Under the pieces are notes generated by a model. That model searched no databases and was not told the origin of the DNA. It saw only the letters and a list, made by a program, of their open reading frames with translations. A stretch of 64,000 nucleotides of DNA from assembly GCF_000482785.1 (NCBI RefSeq), contig NZ_AXWS01000007.1:248001-312000 (forward strand), given 5' to 3'. This document shows, piece after piece, positions 1-7,503 of the stretch. Each line of letters starts with the position of its first letter. The stretch's first letter is position 1. The DNA is from Derxia gummosa DSM 723 (lineage in GTDB: Bacteria > Pseudomonadota > Gammaproteobacteria > Burkholderiales > Burkholderiaceae_E). Made by a program: the position numbers and the translations under genes.

Positions 1-510
1 CGCCGGTGCCGAGCAGCCGCCCGAGGCCTTGACGAAGCGCGATGCCATCACGAGCGAACCATCGGCCAGCTCGGCGATCGCGCGCGCATGGCTGTATTCC
101 TCGACGCGCAGCCGGGTCTCGATCGCCGCCTGCCCGCTCGCCGGACCGAACTCGAAGCTGCCCGCGAGCGGCGCCGGATTGTTGTCGACCACGAGCACGA
201 GCCGCCGCACGGCCTGCGCGGCCGACCTCGGCTCGGCAGCCTCGACGCCGATCGGCACGATGGCCGCGTCCTCGGCACGCCCCGGCGCGTCGAGCCGGAG
301 CAGGCTGCCGTCATCGACGCGGATCGGCCGGTCGCCGAACAGCGCGACGCGCAGCCGCTCCCAGGCCGGCGACGGATCGCTCGCCTCCCGCGCCCGCGCG
401 CGACGCGGCAGCAGCAGTGCGCCGAGCGGCACGCCGATCAGCCCCGCGCCGATGAGCCGCCGCCGCAGCTTCCGCCCCCTGTCCTTGCCTGAATCCGCTT
501 GGTTGCCCAT
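1..510 (-). CDS. SoxYZ-like carrier of a quinoprotein relay system (3' end outside window)
   Basis: Partial gene: 170 codons are present and the C-terminal part lies before base 1. ATG at 510 follows a GGGGAGA ribosome site. The N-terminus has a Tat-like RRRLIGAGLIG stretch, then a SoxY-like beta domain ending in VKASGGCSAP at the window edge. GGC is the carrier-cysteine type motif of SoxY. It is the last visible gene of the xoxF operon and lies 61 bp after the zinc metallohydrolase. Family knowledge: fused SoxYZ-like proteins occur beside PQQ dehydrogenases and are distinct from true thiosulfate-oxidising SoxY and SoxZ. A role as a covalent carrier in the periplasm is inferred. The SoxZ half cannot be checked here. 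Confidence 0.75.
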   Translation of the reverse strand, partial: MGNQADSGKDRGRKLRRRLIGAGLIGVPLGALLLPRRARAREASDPSPAWERLRVALFGDRPIRVDDGSLLRLDAPGRAEDAAIVPIGVEAAEPRSAAQAVRRLVLVVDNNPAPLAGSFEFGPASGQAAIETRLRVEEYSHARAIAELADGSLVMASRFVKASGGCSAPA

Positions 511-571
511 CGTCGTCTCCCCAGGATCGCGGCCGGATGGTCATGCAAAGGTTTGCATCACCGCCCGTCCG

Positions 572-1567
572 TCAGCGCGACCATTCCAGCTCGGCATACG
601 CGGCGGTCAGATTGCGCCGGTGGTACAGCGGCGCCAGCCGCCATTGCCGGGCCGCCTCGGGCAGCTCGGCCGCGAGCGTCGCGCCGAGCCCGCGCCCGGC
701 ATCCAGCGCCGCGCCCGCCTCGTCGCGCAGCAGCCCCAGATAGCCGGCCTCGCGGTCGAGCGCCGCGCGCCATGGCGCATCAACCGCACCATGGCCGGGC
801 ACGACATGCGCTGGTACCGGTTCGCGCAGCGCCGCGAGCACGCCCAGCCAGCCGTCGAGGCTGCCATCGAGCGCCGGAATGCGCTCGACGAACAGCAGGT
901 CGCCGGTGAACAGGGTGTCGCTCGGCTCGTCGCGCACGCTCAGGTCGCAGTCGGTGTGGGCGGTCGGCCAGGCTCGCAACGCCAGTGTCCGCCCGCCAAG
1001 GTCGATGCGACCGCGATCGACCACGGTCACGGTCGGCGTGACGATGCGGCTACCCTCGGCCACCGGCCCGAGATCGCGTGCAAGCGCATGCAGGTAGGCC
1101 GGACCTCGCGCGGCGAGCGCCGCCGGCAGCCGCGCATGCCCGACGATGTCCAGCGTCGGCCACGCTTCCGCGAAGGCCGCATTGCCGAGCACGTGGTCGG
1201 GATGCGCGTGGGTGTTGATCAGCACGCACACCGGCAGGTCGGTCACGCGGCGGATGGCGGCGACGAAATCCCGGCCCACGGCGAGCGATCCGCCGCTGTC
1301 GATCGCGGCGGCGCAACGCCGGCCGACCACGAGGCCGAGATTGGCGATGTCGCCCCGATTGGCCGCGGCGCTCTCCTCCTGCCGGCCTTCATGCACGAAG
1401 ACGCCAGGCGCGATCGGCTTCAGTTCGAAGCGCGCCGGCCGTGCCTCATCCTGCGAGGCCGCGCGGGCGCCCACCATCAGTCCGGCCACGAGCGCCGCCG
1501 CGAACAGCGCGAGCCGCGGCAGCCATTGCCGTCGTCGCTCAGCGCGCGGCCACGAAGCGCAGCGCAT
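572..1567 (-). CDS. Quinoprotein relay system zinc metallohydrolase (MBL fold)
   Basis: About 331 aa with an N-terminal hydrophobic export segment (LALFAAALVAGLMVGARAA). The metallo-beta-lactamase zinc motifs are complete: THAHPDH, a later TAHTDCD, FTGD and VVPGHG. The likely start is the ATG at 1567, which overlaps the end of the preceding gene by 29 bp. The frame is open further upstream, but that part shadows the preceding gene. This SoxH-related hydrolase type is found beside PQQ dehydrogenases and SoxYZ-like carriers; the substrate is unknown. Placement between xoxJ and the SoxYZ-like gene supports the same assignment. The exact start is uncertain because no strong ribosome site precedes it. 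Confidence 0.78.
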   Translation of the reverse strand: MRCASWPRAERRRQWLPRLALFAAALVAGLMVGARAASQDEARPARFELKPIAPGVFVHEGRQEESAAANRGDIANLGLVVGRRCAAAIDSGGSLAVGRDFVAAIRRVTDLPVCVLINTHAHPDHVLGNAAFAEAWPTLDIVGHARLPAALAARGPAYLHALARDLGPVAEGSRIVTPTVTVVDRGRIDLGGRTLALRAWPTAHTDCDLSVRDEPSDTLFTGDLLFVERIPALDGSLDGWLGVLAALREPVPAHVVPGHGAVDAPWRAALDREAGYLGLLRDEAGAALDAGRGLGATLAAELPEAARQWRLAPLYHRRNLTAAYAELEWSR

Positions 1568-2225
1568 CGTCGGTTGCCACCGACGCGCCTTCGGCGCCCG
1601 GCAGCTCCGCATGCAGTTCGGCCACCTTGCCCGGCAGACCGTCGGCCAGCACGAAGCGCAGGCGCTTGCGCGCCAGCTCCGGATAGCGCGCGCGCTGGCC
1701 GTCATCGCGATACGGTTCGATCACGATCTCGCGCGCCGCCACGGGCTTGCCGTCCAGCTCGACGCTGCCCTCGCGGATCTCCGGCCCGCGCGCGAGCGCA
1801 CTGCGGATGAGCCGGTTGAAATGCCGGCGCTGGCCGCCGGTGGCCCGCTCCATCGCCGCCACCTCGCGCTCGAGGAAGTACACGATCATCGGATTGGGCG
1901 TCACGCCCTCGCCGCCCGGCAGCGCGAACTCGCCGCGCCGGTCGATCAGCGCGAGGCCGCGATGACCTCGGCTGCCGGTCGCTCCCAGCGTGAGCGCCTC
2001 GTCATCGGCCGGCGGCGTCGCGCCGCGATGCTCGAAGCGATAGTCGATGCGCCTGCCCGGCGTCACGCCGGCCATGTGATCGTCGAGAAAGAGCAGCGTC
2101 TCGGCCGGGCTGGGCGCGCTGCCCACGGCACCCGGCTCGGGCTCGGCTGCAATCCCTTGCAAAGAGAATGGCGCGAGCAATGCCGCCAACGCCGCGTGCG
2201 CCAAGCGGCGGCGCCCGGCGTCCAT
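1539..2225 (-). CDS. Unknown secreted protein of the xox operon
   Basis: About 228 aa. The ATG at 2225 overlaps the stop of the preceding gene (TGATG); a GTG one codon earlier is possible. An N-terminal signal-like segment (LAALLAPFSLQGIAAEP) suggests export. The rest is soluble, with no cysteine cluster or transmembrane segment, and contains conserved-looking patches such as LFLDDHMAG and NPMIVYFLEREV. I do not recognise a named family. Tight overlap with xoxJ upstream and the zinc hydrolase downstream implies co-translation and a job in the same PQQ-linked periplasmic pathway, which is inference from context. Confidence 0.7.
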   Translation of the reverse strand: MDAGRRRLAHAALAALLAPFSLQGIAAEPEPGAVGSAPSPAETLLFLDDHMAGVTPGRRIDYRFEHRGATPPADDEALTLGATGSRGHRGLALIDRRGEFALPGGEGVTPNPMIVYFLEREVAAMERATGGQRRHFNRLIRSALARGPEIREGSVELDGKPVAAREIVIEPYRDDGQRARYPELARKRLRFVLADGLPGKVAELHAELPGAEGASVATDDALRFVAAR

Positions 2226-3133
2226 CACTTCGACTCCGCGCGCACCGCGCCGCTGTCATCGGCGAGCGGAATGCGATAGCTCGCGAGGATGGCGTCGATG
2301 CGCTCGCGGTTGCCGGCGATCCAGTTGTCGACGGTGCTCTTCCATTGCGGTTCGCCGAAGCGCACGCCCATGGCGATCTCGTAGTCGAACTTGATCGACG
2401 GATCGGGCGACTTGAGCGGCAGCGTGGCCCAGTCACCGCCGCGCTCGCGCGCGACATAGCCCGCCACCGGCCCCCAGACCACGGCCACGTCGATGCGGCC
2501 GCTGGACAGCTCGCGCTCCATGATCCGGCCCGGGCTTTCCTCGGGATCGCCGTTGAGCGTCGCATGCGCGATCGACTGCTCGAACAACCCGTTGCGCTGC
2601 AACCAGTCCACCGCCGGCGACGGCGCGAAGTAGCCGAAGCGCAGTTTGGCGCGCTGCGCCGGCGGCAGCGCCAGCACCTCGTCGGCCGAACCCACGCCGG
2701 CGAGCACGCCGCGCTTGAGGTAGAGCAGCGCGTAGGTCGAATGCATGTACGGCCGCGTCGTGGCGGCCAGTTCGTAGCCCTTGGGCACGCCGACGATCAG
2801 GTCGCACTTGAAGCGCTGCGTCGTCGTGTCCTTGGCGCGCAGCGTCTGGCGCACGAAGCCCATGCGCTGCGGAAAATAGGTGTAGCTCAGCTCGCGCCCG
2901 AGATCCTTGGCCATCGCCGCGGCGATCGCGTTCTCGTAGCCGGCGCCACGATCGTCCGACTGCGGCAGGTTGTGCGGATCGGCGCAGACGCGCAGCAGCT
3001 TGTCGTCGACAGCCACTTCCTGCGCGCCTGCATGCGTTTGCAAGGCCAGCAGCGCCGGCAGGGCCGTCAGCAGCGCCGCGATCCGCCGGCCCGGGCGGTA
3101 GCGCGTGTTCATCGCGCGGCGGCAGGCGTTCAT
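2225..3133 (-). CDS. xoxJ: PQQ-dehydrogenase-associated periplasmic binding protein (XoxJ/MxaJ-type)
   Basis: About 302 aa, an extracellular solute-binding family 3 fold with a signal peptide (RRIAALLTALPALLALQTHAGAQ). The mature protein begins LRVCADPHNLPQSD, typical of the MxaJ/XoxJ family that accompanies methanol dehydrogenases. The start ATG at 3133 overlaps the xoxG stop as ATGA, which favours it over the internal ATG at 3112. XoxJ proteins are thought to help assemble or activate XoxF rather than serve an ABC transporter, and no transporter genes are nearby. Overlaps at both ends mark it as an internal operon gene. Confidence 0.88.
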   Translation of the reverse strand: MNACRRAMNTRYRPGRRIAALLTALPALLALQTHAGAQEVAVDDKLLRVCADPHNLPQSDDRGAGYENAIAAAMAKDLGRELSYTYFPQRMGFVRQTLRAKDTTTQRFKCDLIVGVPKGYELAATTRPYMHSTYALLYLKRGVLAGVGSADEVLALPPAQRAKLRFGYFAPSPAVDWLQRNGLFEQSIAHATLNGDPEESPGRIMERELSSGRIDVAVVWGPVAGYVARERGGDWATLPLKSPDPSIKFDYEIAMGVRFGEPQWKSTVDNWIAGNRERIDAILASYRIPLADDSGAVRAESK

Positions 3134-3534
3134 TGCGGGTCCATCGGCTTCAGGTTGCCCGGCTGGATCTTGCCGTCGGAGCGGCCCTTCAGATAGGCGT
3201 AGAGGTTCTGCCAGTTCTGCTGCATCTGCTCGCTGCCGCTGAAGTTCGGCATGCCCTTCTCGATGCGGCCGTTCATCACGGTCGTCTGGAAATCGTCCTT
3301 CGACAGCTTCTTGAGCGAATCGACGAGCGACGGACCGACGAGGCCTTCCTGCTGCGCGCCATGGCAACGCTCGCAAGCCAGGGAACGCCAGGTCTTCCAG
3401 CCCTTCAGGGTGTTGGCATCGACCTTGTTGCCGTCCACGACCTGATACGGCGCATTGGCGTCCTGCGCGCTGGCCGTGGTGATCACACCTGCGGCGATCA
3501 CGGTGGCGGCGAGCAGCTTGTACAGCGGTTTCAT
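3130..3534 (-). CDS. xoxG: Periplasmic c-type cytochrome (XoxG-like electron acceptor)
   Basis: 134 aa with a clear signal peptide (LLAATVIAAGVITTASAQ) and a single haem-binding CERCH motif. A later GMPNFSG segment may provide the axial Met. The gene lies between xoxF and xoxJ, the usual place for the cytochrome that takes electrons from lanthanide methanol dehydrogenase. A GGGAGA ribosome site precedes the ATG. It is separated from xoxF by 89 bp holding two strong hairpins, so its level may be set separately from xoxF. The cytochrome call is firm; XoxG is assigned from context. Confidence 0.87.
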   Translation of the reverse strand: MKPLYKLLAATVIAAGVITTASAQDANAPYQVVDGNKVDANTLKGWKTWRSLACERCHGAQQEGLVGPSLVDSLKKLSKDDFQTTVMNGRIEKGMPNFSGSEQMQQNWQNLYAYLKGRSDGKIQPGNLKPMDPQ

Positions 3535-3557
3535 CGGATGTCTCCCAGGGTTGTGAA

Positions 3558-3608
3558 GCCCGGGCCGCAGGACCGCGGCCCGGGCACCGCCGGGTCTTTG
3601 CCCGGCGG
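3558..3608 (-). terminator. Tandem hairpins between xoxF and xoxG
   Basis: Two perfect inverted repeats sit back to back in the 89-bp gap. The first has 11-bp arms (3558-3568 and 3575-3585) with a 6-nt loop. The second has 8-bp arms (3587-3594 and 3601-3608) with a 6-nt loop. Neither is followed by a clear T-run on the minus strand, so partial termination, RNA processing or 3'-end protection of the xoxF message are all possible. The genes downstream clearly belong to the same operon. Confidence 0.55.
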
Positions 3609-3623
3609 CTCGCGCGACTGCGA

Positions 3624-5432
3624 TCAGTTGCTCGGCAGCGCGAACACGAACAGCGTGCCGCCGAGGTCGGTGTACTTCGCCAGGTCCTTGTAACCGCCCA
3701 CGGCGCCGAGGCCGTCGGTCGAGTTCTCGAGGCCTGCCGCCATGCCGATGCCGGCCCAGCCACCGATGCCCGAATACACGCCCACGTACTGCTTGCCGGC
3801 GTATTCATAGGTGAAGACGTTGCCGATGATCCCGGACGGAACCTTGAACTTCCACAGTTCCTTGCCGTCCTTCGGGCTCACGGCCTTGAGGTAGCCCTCG
3901 AGCGTCCCGTAGAAGACGATGTCGCCGGCCGTCGTGAGCGCACCCGACCAGACCGAGAACTTCTCGGGCTTGCTCCAGGCGATCTTGCCGGTACCCGCGT
4001 CCCAGGCGATGAAGTTGCCCATGCCGCCATGGCTGTTGGGCGCCGGGAACATCGACAGCGTCGCGCCCACATAGGGCTGGCCGGCCGTGTACTCGACGCG
4101 GAACGGCTCGTAATCCATGCAGACGTGATTGGTCGGCACCATGAACAGGCCGCTCTTGCGGTCGTACGAGGCCGGCTGCTGGTCCTTCGAGCCGAGCGCC
4201 GCCGGGCAGATGCCCTTGCTGTTCACGTCCTCGCCGTTCTGCTCGGTCGAGTACTGGGACACGACCTGCGGACGGCCCGTCTTCATGTCGACATGCGTGG
4301 CCCAGTTGACGGCCGGGTCGTACTTCTCGGCCACCACCAGCGCGCCGGTTTCACGGTTGAGCGTGTAGCCGAAGCCGTTGCGGTCGAAGTGGACCAGCGC
4401 CGGCACCTTCTGCCCCTTGACCGACACGTCGGCGAGGATCATCTCGTTAATGCCGTCGAAGTCCCACTCGTCATGCGGCGTCATCTGGTAGACCCACTTG
4501 ACCTTGCCGGTATCGACATCGCGGGCCCAGATCGACATCGACCACTTGTTGTCGCCGGGGCGCTGCTTGGGATTCCAGGTGCTGGGGTTGCCCGAGCCGT
4601 AGTACATCAGGTTGAGCTTGGGGTCGTAGCTGTACCAGCCCCAGGTCGTGCCGCCGCCGATCTTCCACTGGTCGCCCTGCCAGGTCTTGATCGAGCTGTC
4701 CTTGCCAACCGGCACGACCTTGCCGTCGGCCCAGGTCGTGGTCTTGTCGGGATCGATGAGCATCTCGTTGTCGGGACCGACGCTGTAGCCCTTCCAGGCC
4801 ACCTTGCCGGTCTTGATGTCGTAGGCGGTCACGCGGCCGCGCACGCCGAATTCACCGCCCGAGATGCCGGTGATGACCTTGTCCTTGAACACATGGGGCG
4901 CGTTGGTATTGGTTTCGCCGATCTTGGGATCGCCGTTCTTGACCGACCACACGACCTTGCCGGTGTTGGCATCGAGCGCGACCAGCGTCGTGTCGGCCTG
5001 CTGCAGGAAGATCTTGCCGTCGCCATAGGCCAGGCCGCGGTTGACGGTGTCGCAGCACATCACGGGCACGACCGCCGCATCCTGCTTCGGTTCGTACTTC
5101 CACTTGTAGGTCTGGTCCTTGAGATTGACCGCCACGACCTTGTTGGGGAACGGCGAGTGGATGTACATCGTGTCGCCGACGACCAGCGGCGAGCCTTCAT
5201 GGCCCCGCAGCACGCCCGTCGAGATGGTCCACGCGGCCTGCAGCTTGCCGACGTTGGAAGCGTTGATCTGCTTGAGATCGCTGTAGCGCTGGTTGGCGTA
5301 ATCGCCGGCCTGAGCCGCCCAGTTGGCCGGGTTCTTCATGGCGCTGTCGAGTTGCGCGTCGGCCAGGGCCGGCTGCGACAGCATCGTGATCGCGAGCGTT
5401 GTCGCGCCCGCCACTGCGTAACGGATGGTCAT
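3624..5432 (-). CDS. xoxF: PQQ-dependent methanol dehydrogenase, lanthanide type
   Basis: 602 aa, the usual XoxF length, with a signal peptide ending near ALADAQ. It is an eight-bladed PQQ propeller oxidising methanol (and possibly formaldehyde) in the periplasm. Visible landmarks: vicinal cysteines 126-127 (VMCCDT) that stack on PQQ, Glu194 in GISGGE, Asn282 in GSGNPS, and catalytic Asp324 followed by Asp326 in [11 protein letters not shown]. The extra Asp two residues after the catalytic one is the lanthanide-coordinating mark of XoxF; calcium-type MxaF has Ala there. ATG at 5432 follows GGAGGAG. First gene of the operon. No PQQ biosynthesis genes are in the window. Confidence 0.96.
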   Translation of the reverse strand: MTIRYAVAGATTLAITMLSQPALADAQLDSAMKNPANWAAQAGDYANQRYSDLKQINASNVGKLQAAWTISTGVLRGHEGSPLVVGDTMYIHSPFPNKVVAVNLKDQTYKWKYEPKQDAAVVPVMCCDTVNRGLAYGDGKIFLQQADTTLVALDANTGKVVWSVKNGDPKIGETNTNAPHVFKDKVITGISGGEFGVRGRVTAYDIKTGKVAWKGYSVGPDNEMLIDPDKTTTWADGKVVPVGKDSSIKTWQGDQWKIGGGTTWGWYSYDPKLNLMYYGSGNPSTWNPKQRPGDNKWSMSIWARDVDTGKVKWVYQMTPHDEWDFDGINEMILADVSVKGQKVPALVHFDRNGFGYTLNRETGALVVAEKYDPAVNWATHVDMKTGRPQVVSQYSTEQNGEDVNSKGICPAALGSKDQQPASYDRKSGLFMVPTNHVCMDYEPFRVEYTAGQPYVGATLSMFPAPNSHGGMGNFIAWDAGTGKIAWSKPEKFSVWSGALTTAGDIVFYGTLEGYLKAVSPKDGKELWKFKVPSGIIGNVFTYEYAGKQYVGVYSGIGGWAGIGMAAGLENSTDGLGAVGGYKDLAKYTDLGGTLFVFALPSN

Positions 5433-5913
5433 GTGTCTCCTCCAGGTTTTTTGTCGTCCCGCTCGTTCAATCGAATTCCCGCATCACCGGATGCGAACCC
5501 GGTTCGGCTTGAGAACCCCTGGCGTTCCGCCGCTCTGACGGAGGCTGGATACGCCGCAGGCAGACCCCGTGAAATCACGCGGCCAGCCCGTTCGGAGGAG
5601 GGCATCAATTGCGCTGACTTGAATCACTTTCTGTGCCAGTGGTCTTGCAAACGGCATCAGGGAAAAGCCGGTGCCACTGGTCTTTCCCTAGGGAAACAGG
5701 GGCTTCGCGTCACTCGTGCGAGCTGGCTCCATGCGAGGGCCGAGGGGTACCCGCGCGGGTGTGCACTGCGGCATGCACGGCAGCTGTGACAGTTTGAGCC
5801 GCGCCCCAAGGAGCGCTCCGCGCAATCTGTCATCGCCCGCCGGCCGCGCGCGCCCGACAGGGGCCGGCGCGGCAATTGCGTCGTCGTCACCAACAACAAC
5901 CAAGGAGACCATC
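5433..5913. promoter_or_regulatory. Divergent control region between xoxF and a small secreted protein gene
   Basis: 481 bp without a supported gene. It holds three kinds of symmetry: the 12-bp palindrome CGTGAAATCACG at 5568-5579; two near-identical 14-mers GTGCCASTGGTCTT at 5633-5646 and 5671-5684, whose CCAGTGG and CCACTGG cores are also inverted copies of each other; and a perfect 14-bp palindrome TTTCCCTAGGGAAA at 5683-5696. These look like regulator sites for the divergent transcripts. No convincing -35/-10 pair was identified for either gene. Confidence 0.5.
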
Positions 5914-6288
5914 TTGACCTCTCGCATCCGCCTCGCCGTCCGCCTGCTCGCCTGCGTGACAGCGCTTGCAAGCGGCGCGGCATCCGCCGACGAACCACCC
6001 AGGTTCAACTACCCGACCACAGCTCGCGTCGAGTACGTCCAGGAATGCGTCAACGGGCAGGGGGGTGATTTCGTGAGTCTGTACAAATGCTCTTGCGCGA
6101 TCGACAAAATTGCGAACGCGCTTCCCTATGACGACTACGTGCAGGCCTCGACCTTTGCCCGCTACGCCACCCTGCCCGGCGAAGGCGGCGGCATCTTCCG
6201 CGACACCGACGATGCAAAGAAGACCGCGCGCGGCTACCGCGAACTGGAGTCGAAGGCGTATTCGGAATGCGGATTGAAGCGGCGCTGA
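5914..6288 (+). CDS. Small secreted cysteine-containing protein divergent from xoxF
   Basis: About 124 aa. The start is probably TTG at 5914, because AAGGAG lies at the right distance and translation from there gives a signal peptide (LAVRLLACVTALASGAASA). The frame is open upstream, but that part has no signal peptide and low-complexity composition. The mature part has four cysteines (QECVNG, KCSCAID, SECGL), suggesting disulfides or metal binding. I do not recognise a named family. Its position opposite xoxF suggests a periplasmic accessory role in lanthanide- or PQQ-dependent oxidation, which is inference only. Confidence 0.72.
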   Translation: MTSRIRLAVRLLACVTALASGAASADEPPRFNYPTTARVEYVQECVNGQGGDFVSLYKCSCAIDKIANALPYDDYVQASTFARYATLPGEGGGIFRDTDDAKKTARGYRELESKAYSECGLKRR

Positions 6289-6405
6289 GGGCTTGCATCC
6301 GGCCGACCACGCCCCCTGCGTCCGGAGGCTCCCGGCGGCCCGCTCTCACCGGATCCGGACCGGCCGGAGGATCGTCCGGCCTGACGCCCGGCCGCCTGAC
6401 AGTCG

Positions 6406-7503
6406 CTATCCGGCGAGCCGCGCAAGACAACGCCGGTGGCGCTCGTCAACACGGCGCGCGAACCATTCGGTGGTGAGCGGGCGACGGATCTTCGGGCTCT
6501 TGAGCGCAATGACCGGGAGCATCGCGCGCGGCAGGCGCCTGCCGGCCGACCGGTCGGCGAGCGCGAAGACGCGGCGGTACAGATCGGTGCGCGCGAAGTC
6601 GGCCGAGTCGCCCTGCTCCAGCGCGCGGCGGATGTCGCCGGCGTCGAGATCGAGCCGCGCGGCCAGCGAGCGCACGGCAAGCTCGGTGGCGCCCGGCGGG
6701 CGGGATGCGTCGCCGTCATGCGCGATGAGGTCGCCGTCGAGGTCGAGCGGAATGCCCGAGGCCACGCTCACCGCGTTCTGGAACGCGGCATTGCGGCTCG
6801 CGTGGCGACCGGCGTTGTAGTCGGCGAAGCGGTAGATCGGCGCGTCATAGTCGGCCGGATAGTCGAGCAGATGCGCGATGCCGAAGTACAGGCCGCCGCG
6901 CCGCGTGAACACTTCGTCGCGCAACGAGCGCGCGACCGGATAGGGGTATTCGTGCTCGCGCGCCTGCGCCTCGGCGAAGGCGATGCCGACCTGCATCGGC
7001 CCGCCAGTGCGCACTGGGTTCCAGCCGCCGAACAGGCGGCGGCCGAGCGGCAGGCTGCCGACCATGTCGTCGAAAGCGCGGCTCAGGTCCTGCTCGGTCT
7101 TCGCGGCGTCGATGCGCTCGGCATAGCTGCGGCCGTCGGGCGACGGAATGCGCAGCGCCGTGCGCACGACGATCGCCGGCAGACCCGCACGCGCCGCGCG
7201 CAAATCGATCTCGCGCCAAGCGATGTCGGCAAGCCCGGGTACTGGCGGATCGACCTGGAAGCCCGATTCCTGCCCGATCACCGCCACCGCCGCGCACAGG
7301 TTCGACGGCGTCGGCGCGATGCCGAGCACGGTGAAGGCGGCATGCATGTCGGCGGCCCAGCCGTCGCCATCGGCCACGCCGGGCGGGATCGCCCGCGCGG
7401 CGAGGGCTCGCGCCTGTGCGGCCGTGAGTTCGGGCGCCGGCTCGCGCACCGGGCCGGCGCAGGCCGCGAGCAGCACGACCGAGGCGATGGCGAGCCACTT
7501 CAT
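6406..7503 (-). CDS. DUF1615 family lipoprotein
   Basis: About 365 aa, starting at ATG 7503, which overlaps the antiporter stop as ATGA. The signal peptide ends in LLAACAG with Cys15 as lipidation site, so it is probably an outer-membrane lipoprotein. The body carries VAVIGQESGFQVDP, resembling the active-site region of lytic-transglycosylase-like folds (a Glu after IGQ), and many Arg/Asp pairs typical of DUF1615. Biochemical function is not established for this family. Translational coupling to the antiporter is visible but does not reveal a joint role. Confidence 0.78.
   Translation of the reverse strand: MKWLAIASVVLLAACAGPVREPAPELTAAQARALAARAIPPGVADGDGWAADMHAAFTVLGIAPTPSNLCAAVAVIGQESGFQVDPPVPGLADIAWREIDLRAARAGLPAIVVRTALRIPSPDGRSYAERIDAAKTEQDLSRAFDDMVGSLPLGRRLFGGWNPVRTGGPMQVGIAFAEAQAREHEYPYPVARSLRDEVFTRRGGLYFGIAHLLDYPADYDAPIYRFADYNAGRHASRNAAFQNAVSVASGIPLDLDGDLIAHDGDASRPPGATELAVRSLAARLDLDAGDIRRALEQGDSADFARTDLYRRVFALADRSAGRRLPRAMLPVIALKSPKIRRPLTTEWFARRVDERHRRCLARLAG

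Noticed and set aside
2225-3808. Longer version of XoxJ beginning upstream at 3808
   Set aside because: It would run in another frame through xoxG; the ATGA overlap start at 3133 gives a proper signal peptide.
4029-5789. Plus-strand frame of nearly 590 codons opposite xoxF
   Set aside because: Antisense to XoxF, whose motifs are unmistakable; Val/His/Arg-rich with no fold.
6330-6402. Inverted repeats GGCCGGA / TCCGGCC as a terminator between the small secreted gene and the DUF1615 gene
   Set aside because: Short stems in very GC-rich DNA and no T-run on either strand; likely chance.
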